DNA of 62,089 nt from JANNMJ01 sp031397815 (GCA_031397815.1 JANNMJ010000241.1:1-62089); one strand, 5' to 3'; positions 1 through 8,752 are shown, counted from the first letter of the stretch. The notes: generated by a model from the sequence alone, not told the origin. Made by a program: numbers and translations.

Positions 1-41
1 CCGGGTCGGCCCCCCGGCCATATCGGCGGCCGCCCATCTCC

Positions 42-68
42 CAACACCCCCTTTGGGGGGGGGTGTTG
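42..68. terminator. Hairpin, possible terminator
   Basis: The stem CAACACCCCC pairs with GGGGGTGTTG, with a 9-G run inside it (55-63). It lies about 55 bases past the stop codon of the minus-strand TIG gene. No clean T run follows on either strand, so termination is only an inference. Confidence 0.4.
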
Positions 69-122
69 TTTCTGGCGGTGCCGTCGCCGTCGTGGTGCGG
101 CCCCGCCCACCCCCACGCCCGC

Positions 123-2525
123 TTACCGCGTCACGAGCACCTGCCGGGCGCCGGAGCCGCAGCGCACCACGTACAGCCCGGCGGCGAGGCCGGTCAGCTC
201 GAAAGTGGCTTCTTCTGATTGGGGGTTTACGGCGCGGCTCATCAGCAGGCGGCCCATCCCGTCGTAGAGCTGCACGACGGGCGTACCGGTTTCGGCCAGC
301 GCCCAATCCAGCACGCGGACGGTCAGGCGGGCGCCGCTCGGGACGGGGTTCGGGTATGGCACGACCTGCACAATCGTGTTCCCGACGCGCGGCACGGCAT
401 TCGGGCGGGCCAGCGTGAGGGTGAAGATTTGGGCCGATACGGCCGTCGCGACACTCGTAGTTAGGCTGACTTGGCCCGTTGAAGTGCCCGCCGGAACCGT
501 CGCGACGGCCGATTTACCATCCGCCGCCGCGCTGAACGTAAGGGCGGGCGTGCCGTTGAACCGGATGGCCGTAGCCGCCGCCAAGCCCGTGCCCGTGAGC
601 GTGACGACAGTACCGACGGGGCCGCGAATCGGCGTGAGGGCATCGACGTCGGGGGGCGTCAGGACGGTGTAATCGGTGGCGCTGACGGCTTGGCCGCCGC
701 TGGTCAGCACACTGATGGGGCCGGTGGTGGCGCCGTCGGGCACTTGCGCGGTCAGAAGCGTATTGCTGCTGACGAGGAAGCTCTCGACGGCCGTGCCGTT
801 GACGCGCACGCTGGTGGTGCCGAGCAGGTTGGTGCCCGTCACCTGCACCTGCGCGCCGATGATGCCGCTGCCGGGCGCGAGCGCCGTGATGGTCGGCGGG
901 GGCGGCACAGTTACGGTGAAGCTACCCGCCGAGGTGGCGGTGCCGCCCGGCGTAGTCACGCTCAGCACTCCCGAAAGCGCGCCTACCGGCACCGTGACCG
1001 TGAGGCGCGTGGCGGAATGGACGGTAAACGTCGGCGCACTCACGCCGCCGAACCGCACCGTGGTGGCGCCGGTCAGGTTCGTGCCCGTCAGCACCACTTG
1101 GCTCCCCGGCGAACCGGCGGCCGGACTGAACGCCACGATGGTGGGCGGCGGCACCACGGTGAAGGCGGTGGCGGGCTGCATCAGTCCGCCGGAAGCGAAG
1201 ACCGAGATGAGGCCCGTAACGGCCGTGACGGGCACAGTGAACGACAGACTGGTGGCGCTGCTCACGGTCAGGCCCGTCACGAGGACATTGCCGAGGCGCA
1301 CGGCCGCGACGCCCGTGAAGTTGGCGCCCGTCAGGCTCACCGTCGTACCCACGGGGCCGCTGGTGGGCACAAAGCTCAGAATCACGGGCGCCGGGGGCGT
1401 GGTGATGGTAAAGGCGCTCGCCGACGAAGCCGAGCCGCTAGGGGTGGTGACGGAAATCGATCCCGTAACCGCCCCCACCGGCACTGTGGCCGTGATTTGC
1501 GTGCCCGACTGCACCGTGAAAGTCGCCGCCACATTCCCCCCAAACCGCACCGCCGTGGCCCCGCTCAGCCGCTGGCCCGTAATCACCACGAGCGCGCCCG
1601 GCGAACCGGCAGTGGGCGTCAGACTCGTGATAACCGGGCCGGACGGCGTGACCCTAAAATCGGTGGTGGCGCGGGTGAAGCCGCGCGGCGTCAGGACGGT
1701 GAACCGGCCGGTGGTGGCGCCGCCCGGCACGGTGCACGTGATTTGGGTGGCCGAGTTGACGGTGCCCACAGCGGCCGTGCCGTTGAGCTGAATGCTGGTG
1801 GTGCCGTTCAGGCCCGACCCGGTGAGCACGACCGTCTGCCCAACGGGGCCGCTCGTGGGAGAGAAACCGGTGATGACCGGCGCCGTGCCAGCGAACACCG
1901 ATAGCGAGGTGGCGGTGGTGGCAGTGCCCGCTACCGTGCTCACCGAAACCGGGCCGCTCGTGGCGCCCATGGGAATGGTGGCGGTGATTTGCGTGGGCGA
2001 ATCGACGGTGAACGTCAGGGCATCGATGCCGCCGCCGAAGCGCACGCTCATGGCATTGGTGAGGTGGGTGCCGGTGAGCTGCACCATCGCCCCGGCGACG
2101 CCGAAGGTGGGCGCGAGGATAGTAAGCGTTGGCGGCAGAATCAGCGTAAACGGCCGCATCGACTGCGCCATTCCGCCCGCCGCCACCACGAACAGCCGTT
2201 GGCCGGTAGCGGCGCCGACGGGCACCGGCACGGTCAGCTCAGTAGGGGAAACGACGGTGAAGCCGGGCGCATTAATGCTGCCGAACCGCACGGCCGTGAC
2301 GCCGGTGAAGTTGCTTCCGAAGACCGTAATCACGCCCCCAAGCGGCGCCCGCAACGGCGAGAAGTTGCGCACGACGGGCGCGGGGGCGGTGGTCACGCTG
2401 AAGCTGCTGGCGCGCCTCGACCAAGCCAGTACCGAGATTATGGCCCAGCTGAATGAAAACGGGCGAAAGCTGCCGCTCGACCAGTATCTGAAGTACCTCA
2501 ACACCCCCGAATTGCTCAACGCCAA
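123..2525 (-). pseudogene. TIG/IPT-repeat T9SS-secreted protein, 5' end missing
   Basis: From about residue 38 onward the product consists of eight IPT/TIG immunoglobulin-like repeats of about 85 residues. Each begins with a Pro-rich linker and a pattern such as FSPxxGPVGxxVxLTG. A T9SS type A sorting domain closes the protein (VPYPNPVPSG, AAGLYVVR, ending VLVTR), so the native protein was exported through the outer membrane. Upstream of about 2412 the frame stays open, but it runs antisense through a DUF5694 fragment and has no signal peptide. The ATG at 2525 is therefore probably fortuitous and the true 5' end is lost. The alternative is an assembly chimera. The domain assignment is firm, while the reading as a broken gene is an inference from the junction. 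Confidence 0.75.
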
Positions 2526-2763
2526 CGCGTCGTTCTACAGCCGCGTGGCGCGCATCGGCGACGGGGCCGACTACCGGGGCGTTGGCTTAGTGAGCGAGTG
2601 GTACGACACGAACCTGCATATCTACGCCAACATCCTGCGCCGCATCCGGCCCACCGACAAGGCTATCGTCGTGATTTACGGACAAGGGCACGTGCCGATT
2701 CTGAAGTCGCTCTTCGCCACTAACCCCGATTTCGAGGTGGTGGAAGTGAAGGACGTGCTGTAG
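2410..2763 (+). pseudogene. C-terminal fragment of a DUF5694 protein
   Basis: About 115 codons, starting near RLDQASTEIM and ending VVEVKDVL, resemble the C-terminal half of Bacteroidota DUF5694 proteins. The recognisable parts are LVSEWYDTNLHIYANI and VVIYGQGHVPILKSLF. Members are usually well over 200 residues, so the N-terminal half is missing. Upstream of about 2410 the frame continues only through antisense TIG-repeat DNA and has no start of its own. The family's function is unknown to me. It lies head-to-head with the truncated TIG gene, as expected if one deletion or mis-join removed both 5' ends. Confidence 0.65.
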
Positions 2764-2811
2764 GGCGTTTACAGTTCGATCCATAACGCACCAAGCTGCA
2801 TTCCTTTCATC

Positions 2812-2852
2812 AAAAAACGCCCGACGGGAAATGCTTCCCGTCGGGCGTTTTC
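2812..2852. terminator. Bidirectional intrinsic terminator
   Basis: The stem CGCCCGACGGGAA pairs with TTCCCGTCGGGCG, with AAAAAA before it and TTTT after it. It sits between the converging DUF5694 fragment and the res gene and can serve both strands. Confidence 0.85.
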
Positions 2853-2871
2853 GTGTCGGTCATCTGCCCTA

Positions 2872-5616
2872 CTACAGTTCAGCCAATACAGTTACAGGTT
2901 TGTACTGCACTCCATCAGCGGTGAATAAAGCAAAGTGTGCTTTACCGCACATGATTCTGTCCTCCTCTGTGGGACGCAGCTTCTGCCATTCCAGATCGCT
3001 CTTGGTTTCGGCTACGAAATAGATGCGGGTATCGCGCTCGAAAATCACAGCCCAATCGGGCAGATAGTCGCCCAGTGGCGTCGGAATCTTGAACCTGCGC
3101 GGCAGCTTGAAGAAGAACTTCACCTTATCGTCGATTTCGCATTCCTCGGCGAATTTTCGCTCGGTTTTGCTATCGACTGGGGTGTAGTTGTAGATAGTGC
3201 GGTCAGGGTTAACAGTGGGTTCAGCCAGCCCACTTACATACCGCTCAATCTCTTCGTCCTTGAAAATCTGCATCTCGTACTCCGCCCCCGCAATGCGCTC
3301 GTACTTAATGCCCGCTACCAATAGCGCGTTGAGGTTGCGCCGAATGGCAGCCACTACGGTATCAAGGAACATTTGCGGGTTGATAAGTAGCTCGCCTACT
3401 CGCCCGGATTCTTTCAGAATGCGGAAAATGGTGGGCCGGGCTACTTCTACCCGTTGTTGAATATAAGCGTAAACGTCGGGCAAGGGCACGGGGCCAGCTT
3501 CGGCGTCGCGGTCGCTCTGCGCTACTGCTTTTCCGCTGATGCCGTGTTCCCCGTAAGAGAGTTGTTTCTTGACTGCACGGAGCTTGGGGCGCACGGTTTC
3601 GTTACTGGCGGCGGTGTCGCGCAGGTCTTTGGCGGTGGCGACTACCAGCGCGTCCGAATCCAGCTCTACCCGGTAGCGCGTGCGGTGCTTGATGCGGTCC
3701 CAGATGTCGAAGAAGAGGGGACAGTTTTCGCGGGTCAGCTCTTTGCGTAGCTGCACGAGCTTGCGCTCGCGGTCGGCGGGTTTGATACGGTCTTTGAAAT
3801 CGACGCCGGTTTCTTCTTCAATCTCCTTTTGTAAGGCCTTCGAGAAAGTCTCATAGCTCTCGTTGGCGACTACCGTCAGCACGTTAATTTCTTTGTCCTG
3901 TACCCGCCGGCCGGTGCTATCGACGGGTAGGCGCAGCCCGCGCCCGATCTGCTGCCGCTTACGGGTTTCGCTCTGGGTTTGGTTGATAGTGCAGATCTGA
4001 AAAACGTTGGGATTGTCCCAACCTTCGCTCAGGGCCGAGTGCGAAAAGATGAACTGCACCGGCTCACCGGCATCGAGCAGCAGCTCTTTCCTCTGCATAA
4101 TCAGCTCGTAGGTGCTGCGGTCGGCTTGGGTATCGCCGGATGTGTCTTTGGGGCCGGTTTTCTTATCCTGCGAGAAGTAGCCATCATGGACTTTATCCGC
4201 CTCAAAGGGGACCAAATCTTTATTCTGCGGCTTGGCGGCTTCCGCCCGAAAAGCGTTCTCAAAAACTTCTACCAATGGGCCGGGGCCGACCGTTTTAGTC
4301 GCCTCGTCGTACACGCGGTAAGACGCCACCCGGTCGAGAAAAAATAACGACAGCACCTTGATGCCCCGTCCGCGCAAACGTCGCATTCGGTCGAAGTGCC
4401 ACTTGACGGTTTGCTCGATCTGAAACTCGATCACCTTCGCCGACACCCCGCCCAGTCCTTCGCCGACGTGCACGAGCCGCCCGCTCGATAGCTCGATGGT
4501 CTCTTCGGCGGGGTTGATGCCGTTGACGACATAGCCGTCGCGGTACTGCTCGCGGTAGCCGGAGAGCTTGTAGAGGTTATCGCCGGGCTTTACCGTTACG
4601 TCCTTCACCACGGGGCCGCCCGTGTCTTTGTTGACCAGAATGCGAACCTTGGCTTTCACGGCGGCAGCCGTTTGCGAGAAGCTGCGCACATCGACCAGCG
4701 CCGTGTTGCCGCCGCCGTCGGCCGTAATGCCGTCTACGGCAATCTGCTTCACCAGCCCCAAGTCATAGGCCTGAACCGGGTTGAGCGAATAAACCTGATT
4801 GTACAGCGCCTTGTGGGTGGCCGAGTAGCGAAGCGTGCAGAGAGGATTCAGGTCAGCGATGGCGGCCTTCCGAATGTCGGATTCCATATTCTGCGGCTCA
4901 TCGACGATCACAATCGGGCATACCCCTTGGATGTAGTCGATGGGCTTCACGCCCGACTCGCGCACCTTCCGGATGATGGTGGCATCACCGGCAAAGGCGT
5001 CGATGTTCATCACCAGAATCTGTAACGAGTCGGCAGTGGCGAACTGCCGCAGGGCGGTGAGCTTGCCCGAGTCGTATACGGCGGCATCGACGGGCGGGGC
5101 GCCGTAGAGCGCCTGCAAATGGTCGCGGGTGGCGGTCAGCGCTTGCACCGTGCCCTCCCGAATGGCGACGCTCGGCACCACGATCACGAACTTCCGAAAG
5201 CCGTACGTGCGGTACAGCTCATAAATAGTGCGCAGGTAGGTGTAGGTTTTGCCGGTGCCGGTTTCCATCTCCACTGTGAGGTGAGGGCCGGGCAGCTCCT
5301 CGGTCACGGTTTTGATTTTGCCGGTTTTAGGGTCTGGCACCGCCCGCTTATAGGTCATCGGTTCGAGGGCCGCCGATTCGGGTAGCGTGTGCTCGCGCTG
5401 CACGGCGCGAAGGTTTTCGAGCAGCTGATCTTCCGAGAGCGTGAGCTGATTGGCGACGCCCTGCTCGGTCAGCTCGATGGAGCCGCTGGCGGCACCGCCC
5501 GTGAGCGCCACCGAAAAGGGCGCTTTGCCCAGCGGTTGGCCCTCAAATACGCGCACCACGGCGGCTACGCCGGCTAGCTGATGTGGCTGGCCGGGGTCAA
5601 ATTGAAGCTTGATCAT
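2872..5616 (-). CDS. Type III restriction enzyme, Res subunit
   Basis: This 914-residue protein is the helicase-nuclease subunit of a type III restriction system, which translocates on DNA and cuts when two unmethylated sites interact. Walker A is ETGTGKTYTYL (about residues 118-128) and Walker B is the type III form VIVDEPQNM (about 237-244). A YSATH motif and the motif VI stretch QQIGRGLRLP follow. A C-terminal PD-(D/E)xK nuclease core is visible as LPDWAVIFE then YFVAETKSD. The length is typical and the protein looks intact. Its partner mod lies upstream on the same strand, but a RAYT gene and palindromic repeats separate them, so transcription may be uncoupled or attenuated. The ATG at 5616 fits the usual N-terminus. 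Confidence 0.95.
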   Translation of the reverse strand: MIKLQFDPGQPHQLAGVAAVVRVFEGQPLGKAPFSVALTGGAASGSIELTEQGVANQLTLSEDQLLENLRAVQREHTLPESAALEPMTYKRAVPDPKTGKIKTVTEELPGPHLTVEMETGTGKTYTYLRTIYELYRTYGFRKFVIVVPSVAIREGTVQALTATRDHLQALYGAPPVDAAVYDSGKLTALRQFATADSLQILVMNIDAFAGDATIIRKVRESGVKPIDYIQGVCPIVIVDEPQNMESDIRKAAIADLNPLCTLRYSATHKALYNQVYSLNPVQAYDLGLVKQIAVDGITADGGGNTALVDVRSFSQTAAAVKAKVRILVNKDTGGPVVKDVTVKPGDNLYKLSGYREQYRDGYVVNGINPAEETIELSSGRLVHVGEGLGGVSAKVIEFQIEQTVKWHFDRMRRLRGRGIKVLSLFFLDRVASYRVYDEATKTVGPGPLVEVFENAFRAEAAKPQNKDLVPFEADKVHDGYFSQDKKTGPKDTSGDTQADRSTYELIMQRKELLLDAGEPVQFIFSHSALSEGWDNPNVFQICTINQTQSETRKRQQIGRGLRLPVDSTGRRVQDKEINVLTVVANESYETFSKALQKEIEEETGVDFKDRIKPADRERKLVQLRKELTRENCPLFFDIWDRIKHRTRYRVELDSDALVVATAKDLRDTAASNETVRPKLRAVKKQLSYGEHGISGKAVAQSDRDAEAGPVPLPDVYAYIQQRVEVARPTIFRILKESGRVGELLINPQMFLDTVVAAIRRNLNALLVAGIKYERIAGAEYEMQIFKDEEIERYVSGLAEPTVNPDRTIYNYTPVDSKTERKFAEECEIDDKVKFFFKLPRRFKIPTPLGDYLPDWAVIFERDTRIYFVAETKSDLEWQKLRPTEEDRIMCGKAHFALFTADGVQYKPVTVLAEL

Positions 5617-5627
5617 CAGAGATAGAT

Positions 5628-5735
5628 GTAGCGCGCAGCTTGCTGCGCAACAAAATGGGAAGCTCTTTTTCTTGTGAATGGCGCAGCAAGCTGCGCGTTA
5701 CATTGCTCGTGAACGGTGCAGTTAGCTGCACGCTA
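5628..5735. repeat. Three REP-like palindromes between RAYT and res
   Basis: Three 16-base hairpins occur: GCGCAGCTTGCTGCGC (5633-5648), GCGCAGCAAGCTGCGC (5681-5696) and GTGCAGTTAGCTGCAC (5716-5731). The first follows GTAGC, and the last is followed by GCTAC, which is GTAGC on the other strand. The orientation alternates as in bacterial interspersed mosaic elements. GTAG beside a hairpin is the known signature recognised by RAYT enzymes. The stop codon of the RAYT gene lies inside the last GCTAC. Confidence 0.85.
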
Positions 5736-6395
5736 CGGACCACCAAGGTCGGCGGTCAGGGCTTCAGCCCACTGAGGCGATACATACAGACCGTGCCACT
5801 GGTACCACTCTTGGCACAAGCCCGCCTTGCAAGGGTTGAGGGCTGTGTAGCGCACTGCTTGTCCTACACCCGGCCATCCCCCGCGCACTACGTGGTCGTA
5901 GGTTTCAGATTGCCAGAAGCGCCCCTCACGCCCCAGCAAAACATTGGCAGCCCGCGCCGTCAAGCTTTTCCAACGTTGAAGTAGACTTTGCAGCGACAAT
6001 GCAAGCGGTGCGGAAGGCATCGTCAGCACGATATGCACGTGATTAGGCATCAGGCAAGCAATTAATACGTCTACGGCGGCGGCGGCGGCTTGCTCGCGCA
6101 GGACAGCAAGCGTTAGCGCCGCTACCCGCTCATCGGCTAACCAAACTGGGCCATAGCGGCCATGTTCGAGATGCTGCTCTACCGCTGCGAAGTAGCTCCG
6201 CTGGGCTGCAACAACGCGGGCAGCGGTTGTAGCGGGGTCGTCGCCGGAGCGTGCAACGCGGGCCATTTCGTATTCAGCCCGCAACTGCTGTATACACGTT
6301 TGGGGTAATGAGCCGTGCAGCCGGGCCGTCAAGAAAAACGTAGCTCCCGGCGGGTGCCAATGCGGTAGATGCCGACTGTAAAATTCGCGATCCAT
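5733..6395 (-). CDS. REP-associated tyrosine transposase (RAYT, Y1 HUH family)
   Basis: The 220-residue protein is a single-domain HUH nuclease of the IS200/IS605-like Y1 superfamily. The metal-binding motif is MPNHVHIVL (His119, His121) and the likely nucleophile is Tyr166 in WQSETYDHVV. The C-terminal VRYTALNPCKAGL segment is typical of RAYTs. Known members bind and cut REP hairpins next to a GTAG tetranucleotide. GTAG-type hairpins occur on both sides of the gene, which supports the RAYT assignment over a plain insertion sequence. The gene sits between the mod and res subunits, co-directional with them. It appears intact. Confidence 0.9.
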   Translation of the reverse strand: MDREFYSRHLPHWHPPGATFFLTARLHGSLPQTCIQQLRAEYEMARVARSGDDPATTAARVVAAQRSYFAAVEQHLEHGRYGPVWLADERVAALTLAVLREQAAAAAVDVLIACLMPNHVHIVLTMPSAPLALSLQSLLQRWKSLTARAANVLLGREGRFWQSETYDHVVRGGWPGVGQAVRYTALNPCKAGLCQEWYQWHGLYVSPQWAEALTADLGGP

Positions 6396-6404
6396 TTCGT
6401 GGTG

Positions 6405-6466
6405 GTACCGCGTAGCTTGCTACGCGTTAAATATTATATGGAAGATGCGTAGCAAGCTACGCAGTA
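6405..6466. repeat. Inverted pair of REP-like palindromes between mod and RAYT
   Basis: GCGTAGCTTGCTACGC (6410-6425) and GCGTAGCAAGCTACGC (6447-6462) form an inverted pair. The element opens with GGTACC and closes with AGTACTT. Compared with the copies near 5640 and 8456, the base beside the AGC core has changed with its partner (C-G to T-A), which preserves pairing. The end of mod abuts the element. Confidence 0.85.
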
Positions 6467-6467
6467 C

Positions 6468-8357
6468 TTAAATGAGTTGTAGCTCTACGCCCGCGTCTTC
6501 GAGCGTCAGGCGGGCGTTGTTGATGGCTTCGTCGGGGCGGGCGGGGTCGAAGAGGCGGGCGGGCACCACCAGCCGCTTTGGCCGGGCAGCGGCGCAGGCG
6601 GCTATTACGGCCTCGTCGATAGCGGATAGCGCGAGCCATAGCTCGCCGCTCGCACCTACTATATGCACCGGCACCTCGCCGGTTTTTTGCACCACCACCG
6701 GCGTATCGAGCGGTTGCCCAGCCTTGAGCAGCAGCTCCGTGAGCATAGCGGCCGAAGCGGCGTCGGAGTAATCCTTGAGCGGCTCCTGAAACAGCGCCAA
6801 CTGGCCGAGCGCCGCTTCGGCGTCGGGCACGTCGGCGCGCCACGGTTTGAAGTTGGAGTATTCGAGCCGGTAGGTGCGGAAACCTAAATCCAAGGCATCA
6901 GTGCCGCCATCAAGGGCCAGCTTACCGGTTTGGGCGGCTTTAATCTTCTCCCCCGCTTTCTTGATGCGGGCTTGGGTTATATCGGCGATAGTGCGGTAAC
7001 CGGCTTTGTATTCATTCTTTCCTTGCTCTACAAGCTCGGGGAGCTGAACTAAAATAAATCGCCTTTTCTCTGATTTTTCCGAATTAAGCGCCATTACGGC
7101 GTGGGCAGTAGTCCCACTACCAGCAAAAAAATCAAGTATTACATCCCCCCCCCCCCCGGAAGTAGATATATTCAATAGGTGCTTAATCAAGTCAACTGGC
7201 TTAGCATGTGAGAAAACTTTTGAACCAACCATTTCAGCTACTTCTGCTGTGCCATCTTCATTCATCCCGTGGTTATCCCACCAAGAATCAGGTCGTATCC
7301 GCATGTTTTTACGATCAGCAAGAAACACCTTCTGCACTGGAGCTGTATTGCCTTTTTTTCCAAATATGATTCTACCATCAGCAATTCTTGCCAAAACTTC
7401 CCTTTCATTAAAAACCCAGTACCTGCCTTCTGGCGGATAATAAGTGGCGCCTGTTTTTTTGTTCTCAATTGCAAAATAAGGCCCTTCGTGATTGGCAGAC
7501 AGATCAGACGTAGTCCAAGCTCCACGCTTATCCTTATCAGGGTTTTTGTACGTTTTTTTAATGTATTCGTCTGTCATCGGAAACCCAAGCAAGTTAACTT
7601 CCTTGTCCTTTTTACTTTTAGCAAAGCACACGATGTAATCATGCACAGGGGGGATATCACCGACGTTATTACCGTTTGTTTTTTTCTTCCATATGATATT
7701 ACCCACAAAATTCTCCTCCCCAAACACCTCATTCATCAACATCCGCAGGTTATGCACTTCGTTATCATCAATCGACACGAAGATCACCCCATCTTCCCGC
7801 AGCAGGTTGCGGGATAGGTAGAGGCGGGGCCACATCATGGAGAGCCACGCCGAGTGGTATTGGCCGGATTCTTTGGAGTTTTTCTGCCAGAGATCTTGCT
7901 TGTTGAGGAAGCCGGCATCGTCGGTATGGCCGGCGCGGCGGAGATAGTCTTCCTTGCGTTCGGAGTAATCGTCGGGGTACACGAACGAGTCGTTGCCGGT
8001 GTTGTAGGGCGGGTCGATGTAGATCATCTTCACCTGCCCGTGATAGGCGTGTTGCAAGACGCGGAGCACCTCCAGATTTTCGCCTTCGATGAAGACGTTC
8101 TGAGTGGTATCGAAATCAACGCTACGGGCGCGGTCGGGAACGAGGGTGGCGGTGGTTTGGCGCTGCACTTCGCGGCGCGCATCGGCTTTACCGGCCCACG
8201 AAAGCTCGTAGTGGTTGGGCGCCGCGATTGCATTGGCATCGCCAAGTGCCGCCTTGAGGCGGTCGAAATCTACTTTGCCTTCGGTAAAGGCGTCCGGTAG
8301 GAGCTGACGTAGCTGCTCGATCAGCTCCTGTGTAAGGTTTAGGCTTTGGCCATCCAT
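6468..8357 (-). CDS. Type III DNA methyltransferase Mod, phase-variable candidate
   Basis: This 629-residue beta-class N6-adenine methyltransferase is the recognition and modification subunit of the type III system. The catalytic DPPY (residues 115-118, in IDPPYNTGND) precedes the SAM-binding FAGSGTT (about 411-417), with the target-recognition region between them. The codons just before FAGSG are a run of 13 G (7145-7157 on the plus strand), read in frame as Gly-Gly-Gly-Gly-Asp. Gain or loss of one G would end the protein before the SAM motif and inactivate it. As sequenced, the gene is ON. The central region is visibly AT-rich: I count 26 of 60 G+C at 7381-7440 and 22 of 60 at 7681-7740, against GC-rich ends. 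This suggests an exchanged recognition domain. Methyltransferase identity is firm, while phase variation is inferred. Confidence 0.95.
   Translation of the reverse strand: MDGQSLNLTQELIEQLRQLLPDAFTEGKVDFDRLKAALGDANAIAAPNHYELSWAGKADARREVQRQTTATLVPDRARSVDFDTTQNVFIEGENLEVLRVLQHAYHGQVKMIYIDPPYNTGNDSFVYPDDYSERKEDYLRRAGHTDDAGFLNKQDLWQKNSKESGQYHSAWLSMMWPRLYLSRNLLREDGVIFVSIDDNEVHNLRMLMNEVFGEENFVGNIIWKKKTNGNNVGDIPPVHDYIVCFAKSKKDKEVNLLGFPMTDEYIKKTYKNPDKDKRGAWTTSDLSANHEGPYFAIENKKTGATYYPPEGRYWVFNEREVLARIADGRIIFGKKGNTAPVQKVFLADRKNMRIRPDSWWDNHGMNEDGTAEVAEMVGSKVFSHAKPVDLIKHLLNISTSGGGGDVILDFFAGSGTTAHAVMALNSEKSEKRRFILVQLPELVEQGKNEYKAGYRTIADITQARIKKAGEKIKAAQTGKLALDGGTDALDLGFRTYRLEYSNFKPWRADVPDAEAALGQLALFQEPLKDYSDAASAAMLTELLLKAGQPLDTPVVVQKTGEVPVHIVGASGELWLALSAIDEAVIAACAAARPKRLVVPARLFDPARPDEAINNARLTLEDAGVELQLI
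7145..7157 (-). repeat. Poly-G(13) tract within mod
   Basis: Thirteen consecutive C on the plus strand are G in the coding sense. The tract encodes four Gly and the first base of an Asp codon, immediately before the VILDFFAGSGTT segment. Homopolymeric G tracts of this length inside mod genes are a recognised mechanism of phase variation by slipped-strand mispairing. Confidence 0.9.
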
Positions 8358-8381
8358 AGGTAACTTTTAAAAAAAGTGTTT

Positions 8382-8396
8382 AGGAGCAGACAATCT
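8382..8396. other. Small hairpin upstream of mod
   Basis: AGCAGA-CAA-TCTGCT can form a 6-bp stem about 25 bases upstream of the mod start codon. It could affect mod initiation, but no promoter or regulator site is recognisable around it, so the role is open. Confidence 0.35.
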
Positions 8397-8443
8397 GCTC
8401 GCCCCCCGAACATACGCCGCACCGTGCGGACCTACCGCTAAAA

Positions 8444-8527
8444 GTAGCGCGGAGCTTGCTCCGCTTCCGGTGCATTACACGCAGCCTTGCGAGTTCGATG
8501 GATTACGCGGAGCAAGCTCCGCGCTAC
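8444..8527. repeat. Inverted pair of REP-like palindromes upstream of mod
   Basis: GCGGAGCTTGCTCCGC (8449-8464) is preceded by GTAGC, and GCGGAGCAAGCTCCGC (8507-8522) is followed by GCTAC. The pair is a near-perfect mirror. The hairpin base beside the core is G-C here, C-G near 5640 and T-A near 6417, so pairing is kept while the sequence changes. Confidence 0.9.
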
Positions 8528-8534
8528 GTGTTCT

Positions 8535-8752
8535 GCGGCTATCATTCGACACATAGCCGCTATCATTCGACACATAGCCGCTATCGCTCGACACATAGCC
8601 GCTATCGCCCGACGCATAGCGGCTATCATTCGACACATAGCGGCTATCGCTCGACGCATAGCGGCTATCACTCGACACATAGCGGCTATCATTCGATGCA
8701 TAGCGGCTATCACTCGACGCATAGCGGCTATCGTTCGACGCATAGCCGCTAT
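8535..8752. repeat. 21-bp tandem repeat array (about 10.4 copies)
   Basis: Each unit has a palindromic core ATAGCSGCTAT and a spacer of the form CRYTCGAYRC. The core's central base is C in four units and G in the others, so the core reads the same on both strands apart from that base. Spacers vary at a few positions, and TCGA is constant except for one CCGA. Because the period is a multiple of three, several frames stay open, but no start, codon bias or known domain supports translation. The array fills the gap between mod and the next plus-strand gene. Confidence 0.9.

Noticed and set aside
676..1904. Long plus-strand frames (371 and 404 codons) opposite the TIG gene
   Set aside because: They are antisense to eight clear TIG repeats, low in complexity and without known domains. 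High GC content keeps opposite frames open.
5733..6395. A full IS200/IS605 insertion sequence
   Set aside because: No second orf (TnpB) and no classical IS ends. The GTAG hairpins indicate a domesticated RAYT instead.
8535..8752. CRISPR array
   Set aside because: The units are direct tandem repeats with no unique spacers, and no cas genes are present.
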